64,000 nucleotides of DNA, taken from contig NZ_VLKT01000035.1 in assembly GCF_007830515.1 (NCBI RefSeq), positions 1 through 64,000 on the forward strand. Reading direction: 5' to 3'. Source of the stretch: Mesorhizobium tianshanense. Its GTDB lineage: Bacteria; Pseudomonadota; Alphaproteobacteria; Rhizobiales; Rhizobiaceae. The notes under the pieces are model-generated. The model worked only from the letters and a program-made list of their open reading frames with translations. It was not told the DNA's origin and searched no databases. The translations under genes were made by a program, and so were the position numbers. Positions 7,232-18,335 of the stretch are shown here, piece after piece; position 1 is the stretch's first letter; each line of letters starts with the position of its first letter.

Positions 7232-10200
7232 ATGACGCATGACGATCCCTTCACCATCGACCTTTTCGGCAACATGCGCTGTCGTCCGGCCTCGGCCTCG
7301 GCGTGACGGCCTTTGGCGACACTGTCGAGCCCGACGGTGACGACGATCCCGATCCGTCGTCGCCGGCGCCCGCGATGCCGATCGCGGCAGTCGTACGGCG
7401 GCCATCCACGGCTTGCCGCGCCCGCGGGTCAAATTTCCATCTCGCCGATAGCCGTGGCCTGGCGCGGGGCTGGAAGGAGCGCGCGCGCGACAACATCGCC
7501 GCGATCCGGCTCGCCGCCGAGATCGAGGCGAACGAGCGCCCGGCTACGAGCGAAGAGCAGGAGCGGCTGATCCGGTTCACAGGCTTCGGCGCGTCCGACC
7601 TTGCCAATGGCGTCTTCCGCCGCCCCGGCGAGATCGACTTCCACAAAGGCTGGGACGAGATCGGCTCCGATCTGGAGGATGCCGTCGGGGGGGTCGACTA
7701 TGCCTCGCTTGCCCGCTGCACCCAGTATGCCCATTTTACCCCGGAGCTCATCGTCCGGGCGATCTGGTCAGGCCTCCAGCGCCTCGGCTGGCGCGGCGGC
7801 CGCGTGCTGGAGCCGGGCGTCGGCACGGGTCTCTTTCCGGCGCTGATGCCGGGGTCTTTGCGTAACGTGTCCCATGTCACCGGGATCGAACTCGATCCGG
7901 TCACGGCACGCATCTGCCGACTGCTGCAGCCGCGGGCGCGCATCGTCACCGGCGATTTCGCCCGCACGGAGCTGCCGGCGAATTTCGACCTCGCCATCGG
8001 CAATCCGCCATTCTCCGACCGGACCGTTCGTTCGGACCGCGCGTATCGCTCGCTGTCCTTCAGGCTGCACGACTACTTCATCGCCCGGTCCGTCGACCTG
8101 TTGAAGCCAGGCGGGTTCGCCGCGTTTGTATCCAGTTCGGGTACCATGGACAAATCCGACAGCACCGCCCGTGAGCATATCGCGAAGTCGGCCGACCTGA
8201 TCGCTGCGATCCGCTTGCCCGAGGGCAGTTTTCGGGCCGACGCCGGCACGGACGTCGTGGTCGACATCCTCTTCTTCCGCAAGCGCAAGGCCGGTGAGCC
8301 AGAGGGCGATCTGTCGTGGCTCGACACCGAGGAGGTCCGGCCCGCGACGGAGGACGAGGGCGCCATCCGCGTCAACCGATGGTTCGCGAAGCACCCGGAT
8401 TTCGTGCTCGGCACGCATGCGATGACTTGCCGAGCCTTTGGCGAGACCTACACATGCCTTCCCCGCGAGAGCGATGACCTCGACGCGGCGTTGTCGGCCG
8501 CCGTCAGTCTCCTTCCGGAAGCCCGCTATGACGGCGAGCCCACCGAGATCGAGTTCGATCTGGAGGATGCGGCCGATCAGGACGCTGTCGATCTGCCGTC
8601 CTACGGCCAAGTGCGCGAAGGCAGCTTCTTCTTCGACAACAGCCGAGGCCTCATGCAGGTAATCGACGGAGAGTCCGTCGCGGTCAAGGTCCGCAAGGGC
8701 CGCGGCGTAAACGGCATCCCCGAAAAGCATGTCCGGATTATCCGCAAGCTGATCCCGATCCGCGACGCGGTGCGCGAGGTGCTGAAGGCCCAGGAACTCG
8801 ACCGGCCCTGGAAGGACCTGCAGGTCAAACTGCGCATCGCCTGGTCGAGCTTCGTCCGCGACTTCGGCCCGATCAACCACACCACCGTCTCGATCACCGA
8901 GGATCCGGAGACCGGCGAGACACGCGAGAGCCATCGCCGCCCCAACCTCCAGCCTTTCCTCGACGATCCCGATTGCTGGCTGGTGGTCTCCATCGAGGAT
9001 TACGATCTCGAAAACGACACGGCCCGGCCCGGTCCGATCTTCACCGAGCGGGTGATCTCGCCGCCCGCCCCGCCGGTGATCGCCAGCGCCGCCGACGCTC
9101 TCGCTGTGGTCCTCAACGAACGTGGCCGAGTCGATCTCGACCATATCGCCGAGCTGCTGCATCGTGATCCTGACGATGTCGCCGCGGAGCTTGGCAGCGC
9201 CATCTTCCGCGACCCGGCTAACGGCTCCTGGCAGATGGCCGACGCCTATCTGTCCGGCCATGTCCGCGACAAGCTGAAGGTCGCCGAAGCCGCCGCAGCG
9301 CTCGATCCCGACTTCGAGCGCAATGTCCGTGCTCTGGTCGAGGTTCAGCCGGCCGATCTTCGGCCTTCCGATATTACCGCCCGTCTTGGGGCACCATGGA
9401 TTCCCGCTGCCGATGTTGCCGCCTTCGTCAAGGAGACGATGGGTGCCGAGATCAGGATCCATCATATGCCGGAACTGGCGTCGTGGACCGTAGAGGCGCG
9501 GCAATTGGGATGGATGGCGGCCGGCTCGTCCGAATGGGGCACCGATCGCCGTCATGCCGGCGAGCTCATAGCCGACGCGCTGAACAGCCGAGTGCCGCAG
9601 ATCTTCGATACGGTGAAGGAGGGCCATGCTGAAAAGCGCGTGCTCAATGTTGTGGATACGGAAGCCGCCAAGGAAAAGCTGCAGAAGATCAAGACCGCTT
9701 TCCAGAACTGGATCTGGTCCGATCCCGACCGGACCGACCGGCTGGCGCGGGTCTATAATGACCGCTTCAACAACATCGCCCCCCGAAGATTCAACGGGGA
9801 TCACCTGCAACTTCCAGGCGCCTCCGGCGCCTTTTCTCTTTATGGGCACCAAAAGCGCGGCATCTGGCGCATCGTCTCGGCCGGCTCGACCTATCTCGCC
9901 CATGCCGTCGGCGCCGGCAAGACGATGACCATGGCAGCAAGCATCATGGAGCAGCGGCGTCTCGGCCTGATCGCCAAGGCGATGCAGGTCGTGCCCGGAC
10001 ATTGCCTCGCGCAGGCGGCGCGCGAGTTCCTGGCGCTCTACCCGAACGCCCGCATCCTTGTCGCCGACGAATCGAATTTTACCAAGGACAAGCGTGCGCG
10101 ATTCCTGTCGCGTGCGGCGACGGCGGCCTGGGACGCGATCATCATCACGCACAGCGCCTTCCGGTTCATCGGCGTGCCGTCCGCCTTCGAACAGCAGATG

Positions 10201-12348
10201 ATCCATGATGAGCTGGAGCTCTACGAAGACCTGCTGACGAAGGTCGAGAACGATGACCGCGTCTCGCGCAAGCGGCTCGAACGGTTGAAGGAGGGCTTGC
10301 AGGAGCGGCTAGAGGCGCTTTCCACCCGCAAAGACGATCTCCTCTCCGTTGCCGAGATCGGCGTCGACCAGATCATCGTCGACGAGGCGCAGGAGTTCAG
10401 AAAACTATCCTTCGCCACGAACATGAGCACGCTGAAGGGTGTCGATCCGAACGGTTCGCAGCGGGCCTGGGACCTTTATGTCAAATCCCGGTTCGTGGAG
10501 ACGAAGAATCCGGGCCGGGCGCTCGTGCTGGCCTCCGGCACGCCGATCACCAATACGCTTGGCGAGATGTTCTCGGTGCAGCGCTATCTCGGTTACGAGG
10601 CGCTGCTTCAGCGCGGCCTGCACGAGTTCGACGCCTGGGCTTCGACCTTCGGCGACGTCACGACTGAACTTGAATTGCAGCCATCCGGCAAATACAAGCC
10701 GGTGACGCGCTTCGCCACCTTCGTCAACGTGCCGGAGCTGATCGCAATGTTCCGCTCCTTCGCGGATGTGGTGATGCCGGAAGACCTTCGGCAATACGTC
10801 AAGGTTCCCACGCTCTCGACCGGCGCACGCCAGATCATCACCGCCAAGCCGTCTGCCGCCTTCAAGCGCTACCAGATGGTACTCGACGCCCGCATCAAGG
10901 CCATCGAGGAACGCGAACGGCCGCCGGAACCAGGTGACGACATCCTGCTCTCGGTTATCACAGACGGCCGCCACGCCGCTATCGACCTGCGCCTGGTCGA
11001 TCCGGACAATGACAATGAACCGGACAACAAGCTCAACGACCTCATCGCGAACGCCTTCCGCATCTGGCAAGAAACAGCGGAAAACACCTATGTCCGCGCC
11101 GACGGCAAGCCGTTCGAGCTTGCGGGCGCAGCGCAGATGATCTTCTCCGATCTCGGCACGATCAGCGTCGAGAAAAGCCGCGGCTTCTCAGCCTATCGTT
11201 GGATCAGGGACGAACTGGTCCGCAGGGGCGTTCCGGCATCGGAAATTGCCTTCATGCAGGATTTCAAGAAGGCGCAAGCCAAGCAGCGCCTGTTCGGTGA
11301 TGTGCGGGCCGGCAAGGTCCGATTCCTGGTCGGCTCCACCGACACGATGGGCACCGGCGTCAACGCGCAGCTTCGCCTCAAGGCGCTGCATCATCTCGAC
11401 GTGCCGTGGCTTCCCTCCCAGATCGAGCAGCGCGAAGGTCGTATCCTGCGGCAGGGCAACCAGCACGATGTCATCGATATCTTCGCCTACGCCACGGAGG
11501 GATCGATGGACGCGCAGATGTGGCAGAACAACGAGCGCAAGGCCCGGTTCATCGCGGTCGCCCTTTCCGGAGACACCTCCATCCGGCGGTTGGAGGATAT
11601 GGGTGAGGGGCAGGCCAACCAGTTCGCGATGGCCAAGGCGATCGCCTCGGGCGATCCGCGTCTGATGCAGAAGGCAGGTCTGGAGGCAGACATTGCCCGT
11701 CTGGAGCGCCTTCGCGCGGCCCACATTGACGATGAGCACGCCGTTCGACGGCAGATCCGCGATGCCGAGCGCGATATCGAATACTCGACCCGGCGCATCG
11801 GCGAGGTCGGGAAGGATATCGAGCGCTTCGTGCCGACGACCGGCGATGGGTTCAGCATGGTGGTCGGGGGCGACGCGTTCACGGAGCGCACACTCGCCGG
11901 TCGTGCGCTGATGAAGGAAATCCTGACTCTCGTGCAGCACAGCCAAGAAGGCGTAACCACTATCGCCTCCATCGGCGGGTTCGATTTCGAATATTCCGGC
12001 GAGCGTTTCGGCAAGGACAGCTACCGCTATGCCACCATGCTGATGCGCACCGGCGCCGATTATGAAATCGAGCTCCCTGTCACGACCGCGCCGCTTGGCG
12101 CCATCGCCCGGCTCGAGCATGCCTTGGCCGGCTTCGAGGGCGAGCAGGAACGATACCGCCAGCGTCTTGAGGATGCCGAGCGAAGGCTCACCTCCTATCG
12201 CTCGCGTGAGGGCGGCGAGTTCGGATTCTCCGGTGAACTGGCTGAGAAGCGCCGGCAGCTCGCGGAGGTGGAGAAGTCGCTCACGCTGGATGTCGAGGGA
12301 CAGGCCCAGCGCAAAGCAGTATACCCGGTGTCGCTTCGCCCCACCTGA
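7232..12348 (+). CDS. Giant N6-DNA methylase / SNF2-type helicase fusion (frameshift near the start)
   Basis: A protein of about 1,700 residues. The methyltransferase domain has the AdoMet motif RVLEPGVGTGLFPAL (about 167 of the long frame) and catalytic IGNPPFSD (about 232). A superfamily 2 helicase follows with Walker A VGAGKTMT (about 868), DEAQE box (about 1027), SGTPITN (about 1077) and motif VI QREGRILRQGN (about 1376). The C-terminus is coiled coil. The architecture resembles phage P1 DarB-like antirestriction proteins, suggesting protection of incoming DNA. The best start is the ATG at 7232 with AGGAG 8 nt upstream, but that frame stops after 24 codons. Adding one base near 7275 (ATGCG to ATGGCG) joins it to the long frame. 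Otherwise translation must start at the GTG at 7303, which has no ribosome site. Confidence 0.85.
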
Positions 12349-12481
12349 AGACTTACGGCTGCAGAGAGCTTTCGTCGTCCGTGAAGAATTCGGACCTTTT
12401 TAAGCCAACCTCGGCCGATCTCGGCTAACGCGCGCTTGACAAAAGTTATGGATCTTGCACCGTGACAAATTGTTGAGCCAC
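12349..12481. other. Intergenic; nothing recognised
   Basis: This lies between the convergent ends of the methylase/helicase gene and the 12482-12844 gene. Base composition drops towards AT here, suggesting a recombination junction near the methylase C-terminus. Confidence 0.4.
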
Positions 12482-12844
12482 TTACGCAGTCCCCTCAATT
12501 CTGGCCGATCGTCGCAGGTCTTCGTCTAGCCGCGCTGCATTGCTGAAAATTTCGACGAGTTGTTTGGCCGCAGCTAAGCCCCCGATCATGCATTCGCCCT
12601 GCAACACAGCCTCAAGGTAAACGAGCGATCGCCCCATCCGGATGTCTTCGACAATCCTGTAAACATGCGTCCAACTGGCCTTTGGTTTATCGTGCTCAGG
12701 CTGCAGCTGGCGATGAGCGACAACATATATGTTAGACCACTCTGATCGGCCAAACCGCTTTTTCCAGTAACAGGAGCCCACATAGTGAATCTCGTCACAG
12801 GATTGGGTCACCAGTGGAAGATCGGACTTACTATCCCCTTGCAT
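12482..12844 (-). CDS. Hypothetical protein (120 aa)
   Basis: The frame starting MQGDSKSDLPLVTQSCDEIH has TTGGAG about 8 nt upstream of the ATG at 12844, so this start is preferred to one at 12934. The protein has well-distributed hydrophobic residues and helices (LAAAKQLVEIFSNAARLDEDL), which argues for real coding, but I recognise no family. It is on the opposite strand and less GC-rich than its neighbours. It lies in a segment inserted between the intact methylase/helicase gene and a decayed second copy of that gene's 3' end, so it is likely acquired. Confidence 0.55.
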   Translation of the reverse strand: MQGDSKSDLPLVTQSCDEIHYVGSCYWKKRFGRSEWSNIYVVAHRQLQPEHDKPKASWTHVYRIVEDIRMGRSLVYLEAVLQGECMIGGLAAAKQLVEIFSNAARLDEDLRRSARIEGTA

Positions 12845-13271
12845 CACTCTACTCCAAGCATGTGAGCAGACTGACGCGTGGCGGGATCCGTTTGGTTGCC
12901 GGTTCGGCCACATCCTTCCTGGCGGAAGCGCCACCTTGCTCGGTCAGCAGGTTGGCGTTGGACGTCAGTCCAACTCTTGATGTCGGCGATTGTTTAGCGT
13001 GGCCTTTAGTTGTTTGCAAGCTATAGGTAATTCGCAGAGAACCTTCACCCTCTCGCTCATTTTGCGGCTTTGTCGCAAACTCGTTTTACTTATCAAATCG
13101 GTCGGCCCTTGCACCAGTTCAGGCGTCACTGAATCGACGGCTTAGCGCGCCTAGGCCGGTGTGGACGGATTTAACAGGATGCGAAATTTCGCTCGTCTTC
13201 TAGCATGACCTGAGCCACCTTTTCGGAGCTCCTGACGCTTCCGCCGACAACTCGGCTGTCTACAGGATGCC
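12845..13271. other. Gap with no supported gene
   Basis: Short frames only, with no motifs and mixed composition. This appears to be part of the foreign or decayed segment between the two methylase/helicase 3' ends. Confidence 0.4.
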
Positions 13272-13481
13272 TTGTTCAAGTCGAGGGACCCTGATGCCAA
13301 CCAAGAGATTGTCGATGTGCCGGATCTCGCCGATGCCGAACGTCGTCTTGCGTCCTACCGCTCCCGAGAGGGCGGTGAATTCGCCTTTGTCGGCGAGCAG
13401 AGACGACAGTTCGCGGAGAAGTCGCTCGGGCTGCATGTCGAGGACAGGTCCAGCGCGACGCAGCATAGCCGGTTTTAACGG
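13272..13481 (+). pseudogene. Remnant of a second methylase/helicase gene (3' end)
   Basis: The frame contains ADAERRLASYRSREGGEFAF and then AEKSLGLHVED. It closely parallels EDAERRLTSYRSREGGEFGF and VEKSLTLDVEG at the C-terminus of the giant methylase/helicase (12167-12300). The internal GELAEKRRQLAEV segment is partly deleted. There is no upstream catalytic part, so this is a diverged fragment. Either two related genes once lay in tandem, or a recombination with another plasmid left the original tail here while the functional gene was replaced. Confidence 0.75.
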
Positions 13482-13753
13482 CCGCGGCCTGATGAACTTA
13501 AGGCGTCTCTCGTCAAGTACTTCAAAGCATTGACGGGATGACCGGCTTTGGTACATTGCGCGGGTCTGAGCTAATGACGGCGCCAGGCATTCACTTAGCC
13601 GTCCTGATAACCGGCGACCGGGATTGCCGGCCACGCTGAAGATAAGAAGAAACAGCACCAGCACATGCTGGCCGCGCTGCACAGTGATTTCCATCAAGAA
13701 CAACAATTGGCTGTTGCCCGAATGGCGGCCGCCTCAACGCCTATGGAGATTCC
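13482..13753. other. Leader region of the CoiA-like gene; no gene seen
   Basis: Short frames on both strands lack motifs. The region leads into the ATG at 13754. Confidence 0.4.
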
Positions 13754-14560
13754 ATGCGGTACGCATTGGTGAACGAAGAACGGCACGAAGCCGAACCAGG
13801 CCTTTCCGGTACCTGCCCTGGCTGCGGGCAGCCGATGATCGCAAAATGCGGAGATCAGCGAATCCATCATTGGGCCCATCGTGGGGAACGCACCTGCGAT
13901 CCTTGGTGGGAGCCGGAAACGCTATGGCACCGAAACTGGAAGGGCCAATTCCCGGAACCCTGGCAGGAGATTATCCTGCGCGACAAGTCAGGTGAGCGGC
14001 ATATCGCCGACGTGCGGACCGAGCTCGGCCTGGCCCTCGAGTTCCAGCACTCGCACATACGTCCGCTGGAGCGGCAGGCGCGCGAGGCGTTCCATCGGAA
14101 TATGGCCTGGATCGTCGATGGAACGCGCAGGAAGCGAGACTTGCCACGGTTCGAGGACGGTCGACGCTCAATTCGGCCCTCACCCTGGCAAGGGATTTAT
14201 ACAACGCCGGTTCCCCACGAGTGCTTTCCGCGAGACTGGCTCGATAGCGCTGTCCCGGTGTTCTTCGATTTTGCCGGCACGGACCCGGTCGGGCCCCGCA
14301 CTGGCGTCGAGCGGCGCCTGTTGTGGGGATTAATGCCGGGACGGGCCGACGGGCATGCCGTCATTGTCGCTCTGGACCGGCAGCGTCTCGTCCTTGCGGC
14401 ACGCACCAGACCGCAGATCGTTGCAGCCCACAAGATCGTCGGCACGCTCGATGCCCGTTTTCGAGCAGCGCGTGTGCAGGCGATGATCGAGGCGCGTCGG
14501 TATTCCTCGGTGTGGGCTTGGCGCCGGGGGCGGCCGCGTCGCCGCACCGCTCGGTTTTAG
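13754..14560 (+). CDS. Competence protein CoiA-like nuclease family protein
   Basis: A 268-residue protein. The N-terminal zinc-finger-like region (about 18-45) reads CPGCGQPMIAKCG followed by HHWAHR. The nuclease-like core (about 75-125) holds the DVRTELGLALEFQHS motif, where the Asp and Glu of a PD-(D/E)XK active site would sit. The rest is basic, with an Arg-rich tail. CoiA-like proteins handle incoming single-stranded DNA in competence. On a conjugative plasmid a role in processing or repair of entering DNA is reasonable but unproven. Confidence 0.8.
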   Translation: MRYALVNEERHEAEPGLSGTCPGCGQPMIAKCGDQRIHHWAHRGERTCDPWWEPETLWHRNWKGQFPEPWQEIILRDKSGERHIADVRTELGLALEFQHSHIRPLERQAREAFHRNMAWIVDGTRRKRDLPRFEDGRRSIRPSPWQGIYTTPVPHECFPRDWLDSAVPVFFDFAGTDPVGPRTGVERRLLWGLMPGRADGHAVIVALDRQRLVLAARTRPQIVAAHKIVGTLDARFRAARVQAMIEARRYSSVWAWRRGRPRRRTARF

Positions 14561-14842
14561 CTCCCATCCTCTGGGGAAGGAAAGAAGCAAAGAGGAAAGG
14601 GGTAACAATGGCCCGCTCGCAGATCGGGCGGGCCGCTGACGCTGGCGCTCAACCGCGCCGCTCGCGATCCCGGCCGATCGCTCTGCGCAGGGCTGTAAGC
14701 CCCGCTTGATCGGCCCGGCAGGGATGCTCGGCCGCAGTTGCACCGGCCCGCCCGCTCCGCGGGCCGGGGGATGTCTTCGGCAAGAAGACGAGGAAGGACG
14801 CAGCGAACGGCGGTGTCCGCAAACCCCTTGAAGGAGCATCCC
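14561..14842. other. Hairpin-rich leader before the ParB-like gene
   Basis: Very GC-rich and without a supported gene. Hairpins visible: CCGGCCCG (14743-14750) with CGGGCCGG (14760-14767), GTCTTC-GGCAA-GAAGAC near 14773-14789, and a GGCCGATC/GATCGGCC pair further upstream. None is followed by a T-run. Confidence 0.6.
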
Positions 14843-16550
14843 ATGGAACTGAAATTTGTCGATCCGCGCGCGCTGAAGGATAACCCTGACAAGGCGCGTC
14901 GCTCGAAGTCCAGCCCGCAGGGCGACGCGTTGCTGCTTGCCACGATTCGCGCCGTCGGCATCGTGCAGCCGCCTGTCGTGGCGCCGGAAGCGGATGGCGG
15001 CAACGGCTATGTCATCGATGCCGGACATCGTCGTGTGAGACAGGGCGATTGCCGCGGGTTTGGAAGAGATCGCCGTGCTGGTGGTCGATCGCGCCGAGGA
15101 TGCTGGTGCAATGCGGTCGCTGGCCGAGACGCTGGCGCATGAGCAGCTCAATCCCGTCGACCAATGGCGCGCGATTGAGCGGCTGGTCGCGCTCGGCTGG
15201 ACCGAGGAGGCGATCGCCGTCGCTTTAGCGCTTCCCGTCCGCCAGATCAGGAAGCTGCGCCTGCTCGCCAACGTTCTGCCGGCCATGTTGGACCAGATGG
15301 CCAAGGGCGACACGCCCAACGAGCAGCAGTTGCGCACCATCGCGTCGGCCTCGCTTGATGAGCAGAAGGAGGTCTGGAAGAAGCACAAGCCGTCCAAGGC
15401 CGATCCCCAGGTGTCGTGGTGGAGCGTGGCGCAGGGCCTGACGAAGCGCCGCATGTATGCGCGCGACGCCAGCTTCGGCGACGACCTGGCGCAGGCCTAT
15501 GGCATTGCCTGGGTCGAGGACCTGTTCGCTCCGGCCGACGAGGACAGCCGCTATACGACGGATGTCGAGGCCTTCCTTGGCGCGCAGCAGGAGTGGATGG
15601 CAAACACTCTGCCCAAGCGCGGCGTGATCGTGGAAGCCGGTCAGTGGGGCGAGCCGAAGCTGCCGCCCAAGGCCGAGCGTGTCTACGGCAAGCCTTCGAA
15701 GTCCGATCACACCGCCATGTATCTCGACCGCGACGGCAAGGTGCAGTCGGTCGCGTACCGCATGCCGGCGGCCAAAAAGCCCAAGAAGGGCGAACAGCCT
15801 GTTGCCGAGGGTGACGATGCTCCGATCGTCGTGAACACCCGTCCCGATGTCACCCGCAAGGGCATCGAGATGATCGGCGACCTGCGTACCGACGCGCTGC
15901 ACGAGGCGCTGTCGCGCGCACCGATCGAGGACGACACGCTGATGGCGCTGCTCGTTCTCGCCTTCGCCGGCCAGAATGTGACGGTGGCATCCGGTGCCCG
16001 CGACATCTCCCATTACGGGGCCGCAGGCCTCGGCGAACATGCCGCGCGCCTGTTCGACCAGGAGGGCAGGCTCGCATTCGACATGGACACGCTGCGTATT
16101 GCCGTGCGGTCCTTGCTGATCGACGTTCTGTCCTGCAGGGAGAATCGCTCGGACAGCGGCGTTGTCGCCCGTGTCGCCGGCGACGTCATCGCCGCCGACA
16201 ACTTCCTGGCCAACATGGGGACGCAGGACTTCCTGTCATGCCTGTCGCGGCAGGCATTGGAAGCCGCCTGCGCGGATACATCCGTCCTGCCCCGTCAGAA
16301 GGTCAAGGATACCCGCGCGGCCCTGGTCGAGCATTTCAAGGAAGGCCGCTTCGTCCACCCGTCGGCGCTGTTTGCGCCCACCCCGGAAAAGCTGACCTCC
16401 TGGCTGAAGATGAACGAGGCCAGGCAACAGCCTGAGGACGACGGCACGCCGGAGCACCAGGACGAGCTCGACGGCGATGCGCCCGTCGAGCCGCCGCACG
16501 ACTATGCCGGCGACGATGAAGCTGAAGGCTTCCGCGAGGCCGCCGAGTAG
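14843..16550 (+). CDS. ParB/Spo0J-like nuclease-domain plasmid protein, frameshifted
   Basis: The ATG at 14843 has AAGGAG 6 nt upstream and opens MELKFVDPRALKDNPDKARR, then VIDAGHRRVR, the N-terminal ParB/sulfiredoxin-type fold with its arginine-rich motif. Right after this the frame shifts by +1 near 15045. The adjacent frame continues AIAAGLEEIAVLVVDR and stays open to 16550, with the helix-turn-helix-like WTEEAIAVALALPVRQIRKL and a long C-terminal domain with an acidic tail. Joined, the protein would be about 568 residues, usual for ParB/RepB-type accessory proteins of rhizobial plasmids. It is either a pseudogene or an assembly error. It is not the partitioning repB, which is intact at 53556. 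Confidence 0.8.
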
Positions 16551-16641
16551 CAGCGCGCCTTCTTCCTTCCGATCGCATTACCGCCGCCGGTGACCTCACC
16601 GGCGGCGGTTTCGTTTTCACCATGAGCACCGGAGACCCATC

Positions 16642-17118
16642 ATGTCGGCTCAATTGATCTATGACCTCGTTCCACTCGGTTCGCTGGTAACTTATCGCGA
16701 TGGAACACCACGCCCGCCCGAGCGGCATCGCGACAAGCTCGCCGCCTGGGAGAACCGCAACAGTGGCGGCCGGCTGATCCGCAAGCAGGCCGAAACCCGC
16801 GTCGGCAACACCGCGCTGCCGGCATCCATTACCCTGCACAAGGGTGACTATGGCAGTCAGGGCACCATCGTCCTGCGCGTTCACCAAACCTTTTCGGTGA
16901 ACGGCGATCTCAACTTCGCGGTCAAGGAGCGGCCCGCTATCGGCTCGGTCCTGGTGCTCGACCGCGACGGCGAAGACGCCGAACTGGTCTATCTCGCCAG
17001 CCATCGTGCGGATGCCGAGGAATGGCTGACGCAGCACGGCTATCCGCGAGCCGTGCTGCAAGAGGTGACGGCCGATGCCATGGCCGCGGATACCGTCGAG
17101 GGGAGGGCGGCGGCATGA
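16642..17118 (+). CDS. Hypothetical plasmid protein (158 aa)
   Basis: A protein beginning MSAQLIYDLVPLGSLVTYRD with mostly beta-type composition and no motif I can name. Its stop overlaps the start of the DUF7007 gene by ATGA, and it follows the ParB-like gene by about 90 nt, so it is probably part of the same plus-strand operon. Function unknown. Confidence 0.7.
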   Translation: MSAQLIYDLVPLGSLVTYRDGTPRPPERHRDKLAAWENRNSGGRLIRKQAETRVGNTALPASITLHKGDYGSQGTIVLRVHQTFSVNGDLNFAVKERPAIGSVLVLDRDGEDAELVYLASHRADAEEWLTQHGYPRAVLQEVTADAMAADTVEGRAAA

Positions 17119-17999
17119 GCGTGGCCACTCCCCGGATACGAGACGACGAGGCCCCTGGCTATCCGGGGGTTTGTTTTGGCCGCAGCGCCGACGGTTATCC
17201 CGTTGCGCTTGTCGGTGAAACGGCGCTCGCCATGGTTCCGGCCCGGAACGGCCGGCACTATCTTGTCACGGGCTGGCGTATCCGCCGGCCCATGGCCGAA
17301 TGGACGCGCAGCGATTTCTACGGCCATGCCGGCGAGCTTGCCGACGAGGGGGCGTTTCGCGCGCATGTCGAGGAGAACGCTCTCCACCAGCAGCAGCGCG
17401 TAGCGCTCGGCCGTCGCGAAATCCATTCCCGCGCCCACACGCCATGGGGAACGTCGCAGGGAGCGACCGTCTATGCCGAGGGCGTCGTGGCTCACTCAAC
17501 GGCAGGCCATGGCGGGTTCCATCTGTCGGCGGAGCGAAATCGCAAAGTCCATGACATGCTCCGTGCCGATGGCGGCTGGTATGAAGAGGACTGCCATTGG
17601 GCGGCCGTCGCCCAAGCCTTCCCGCAGCTCTTCACGGACTTCGAGAAGTCGTGTGCGGAAAAGACGATCCGCGACTGGTATCCGGACGCCTGGGAGGCGA
17701 TCCACGGGAGGGTGCTCGAACCCGGCCAATCCGCGAAAAAGGACGAGCGGGCATTCTTCGAGAAGCATACCGATGACTGGGTCGTGGTGTCGGCGATCCG
17801 TTGCGAACACCAGGCCGGTTTCACCGAGGTTATCGCGACCCCTGGCGGCAAGCGTGGATCGGGCACGGAGGAACGTCGCTTTCTCGTTCCGACCGACGAG
17901 TACCATGTCGGCCGCTTTGGATTCGTCATCGATGTTGCGCGCCATCGTGTCTATGGCGGGCCATCGAGCTTCATGGATTGGCGGGAAAGGGGCACATAA
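17115..17999 (+). CDS. DUF7007 domain-containing protein
   Basis: A 294-residue protein. The central part (about 110-215) reads TPWGTSQGATVYAEGVVAHS, then HGGFHLSAERNRKVHDML and DCHWAAVAQAFP, a pattern of the plasmid-borne DUF7007 family. The start is placed at the ATG at 17115, which overlaps the preceding stop (ATGA), indicating translational coupling. No catalytic motif is evident; conserved His, Trp and Cys residues hint at a metal or nucleic-acid site. It overlaps the next gene by TAATG. Confidence 0.75.
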   Translation: MSVATPRIRDDEAPGYPGVCFGRSADGYPVALVGETALAMVPARNGRHYLVTGWRIRRPMAEWTRSDFYGHAGELADEGAFRAHVEENALHQQQRVALGRREIHSRAHTPWGTSQGATVYAEGVVAHSTAGHGGFHLSAERNRKVHDMLRADGGWYEEDCHWAAVAQAFPQLFTDFEKSCAEKTIRDWYPDAWEAIHGRVLEPGQSAKKDERAFFEKHTDDWVVVSAIRCEHQAGFTEVIATPGGKRGSGTEERRFLVPTDEYHVGRFGFVIDVARHRVYGGPSSFMDWRERGT

Positions 18000-18322
18000 T
18001 GTCTGTCCCCGATCGCCGCGCGCAGCTCTTTCGCATGGAGGAGGCACGGCGCCAGACACAGCGCCAGCTCGATATGATCGACCGGCAGATCATAAGGCGG
18101 ATGACGGCGATCATTCCGCAGCTCAAGCCCCAGCGTGCCGGCCACCGGCGCCTAAAACCTGCCGATGCCAGGACCTTTCTGGAACGGTATCGATCGAACC
18201 TTGCCGCGATCACACAGGAAAGGCAGCACGAGATCGATGCGCTATCGCGCAAACTGGCAAGGCAGGACGTTGCGATCGCAGCACTGCGTGACAGAATCCC
18301 GCCGGACCTGCTGCGCGCCTGA
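17999..18322 (+). CDS. Hypothetical coiled-coil protein (107 aa)
   Basis: MSVPDRRAQLFRMEEARRQT opens a highly charged, Arg/Gln-rich, mostly helical protein with two probable coiled coils (about 8-35 and 60-95). It is translationally coupled to the DUF7007 gene through TAATG and is the last gene of that group. No family recognised. Confidence 0.65.
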   Translation: MSVPDRRAQLFRMEEARRQTQRQLDMIDRQIIRRMTAIIPQLKPQRAGHRRLKPADARTFLERYRSNLAAITQERQHEIDALSRKLARQDVAIAALRDRIPPDLLRA

Positions 18323-18335
18323 TACTGGTGTCTGG

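Noticed and set aside
7768..10206. Minus-strand open frame of 812 codons opposite the methylase/helicase gene
   Set aside because: High-GC coding sequence leaves long open antisense frames. The antisense protein shows no domain and the plus strand has clear methylase and helicase motifs.
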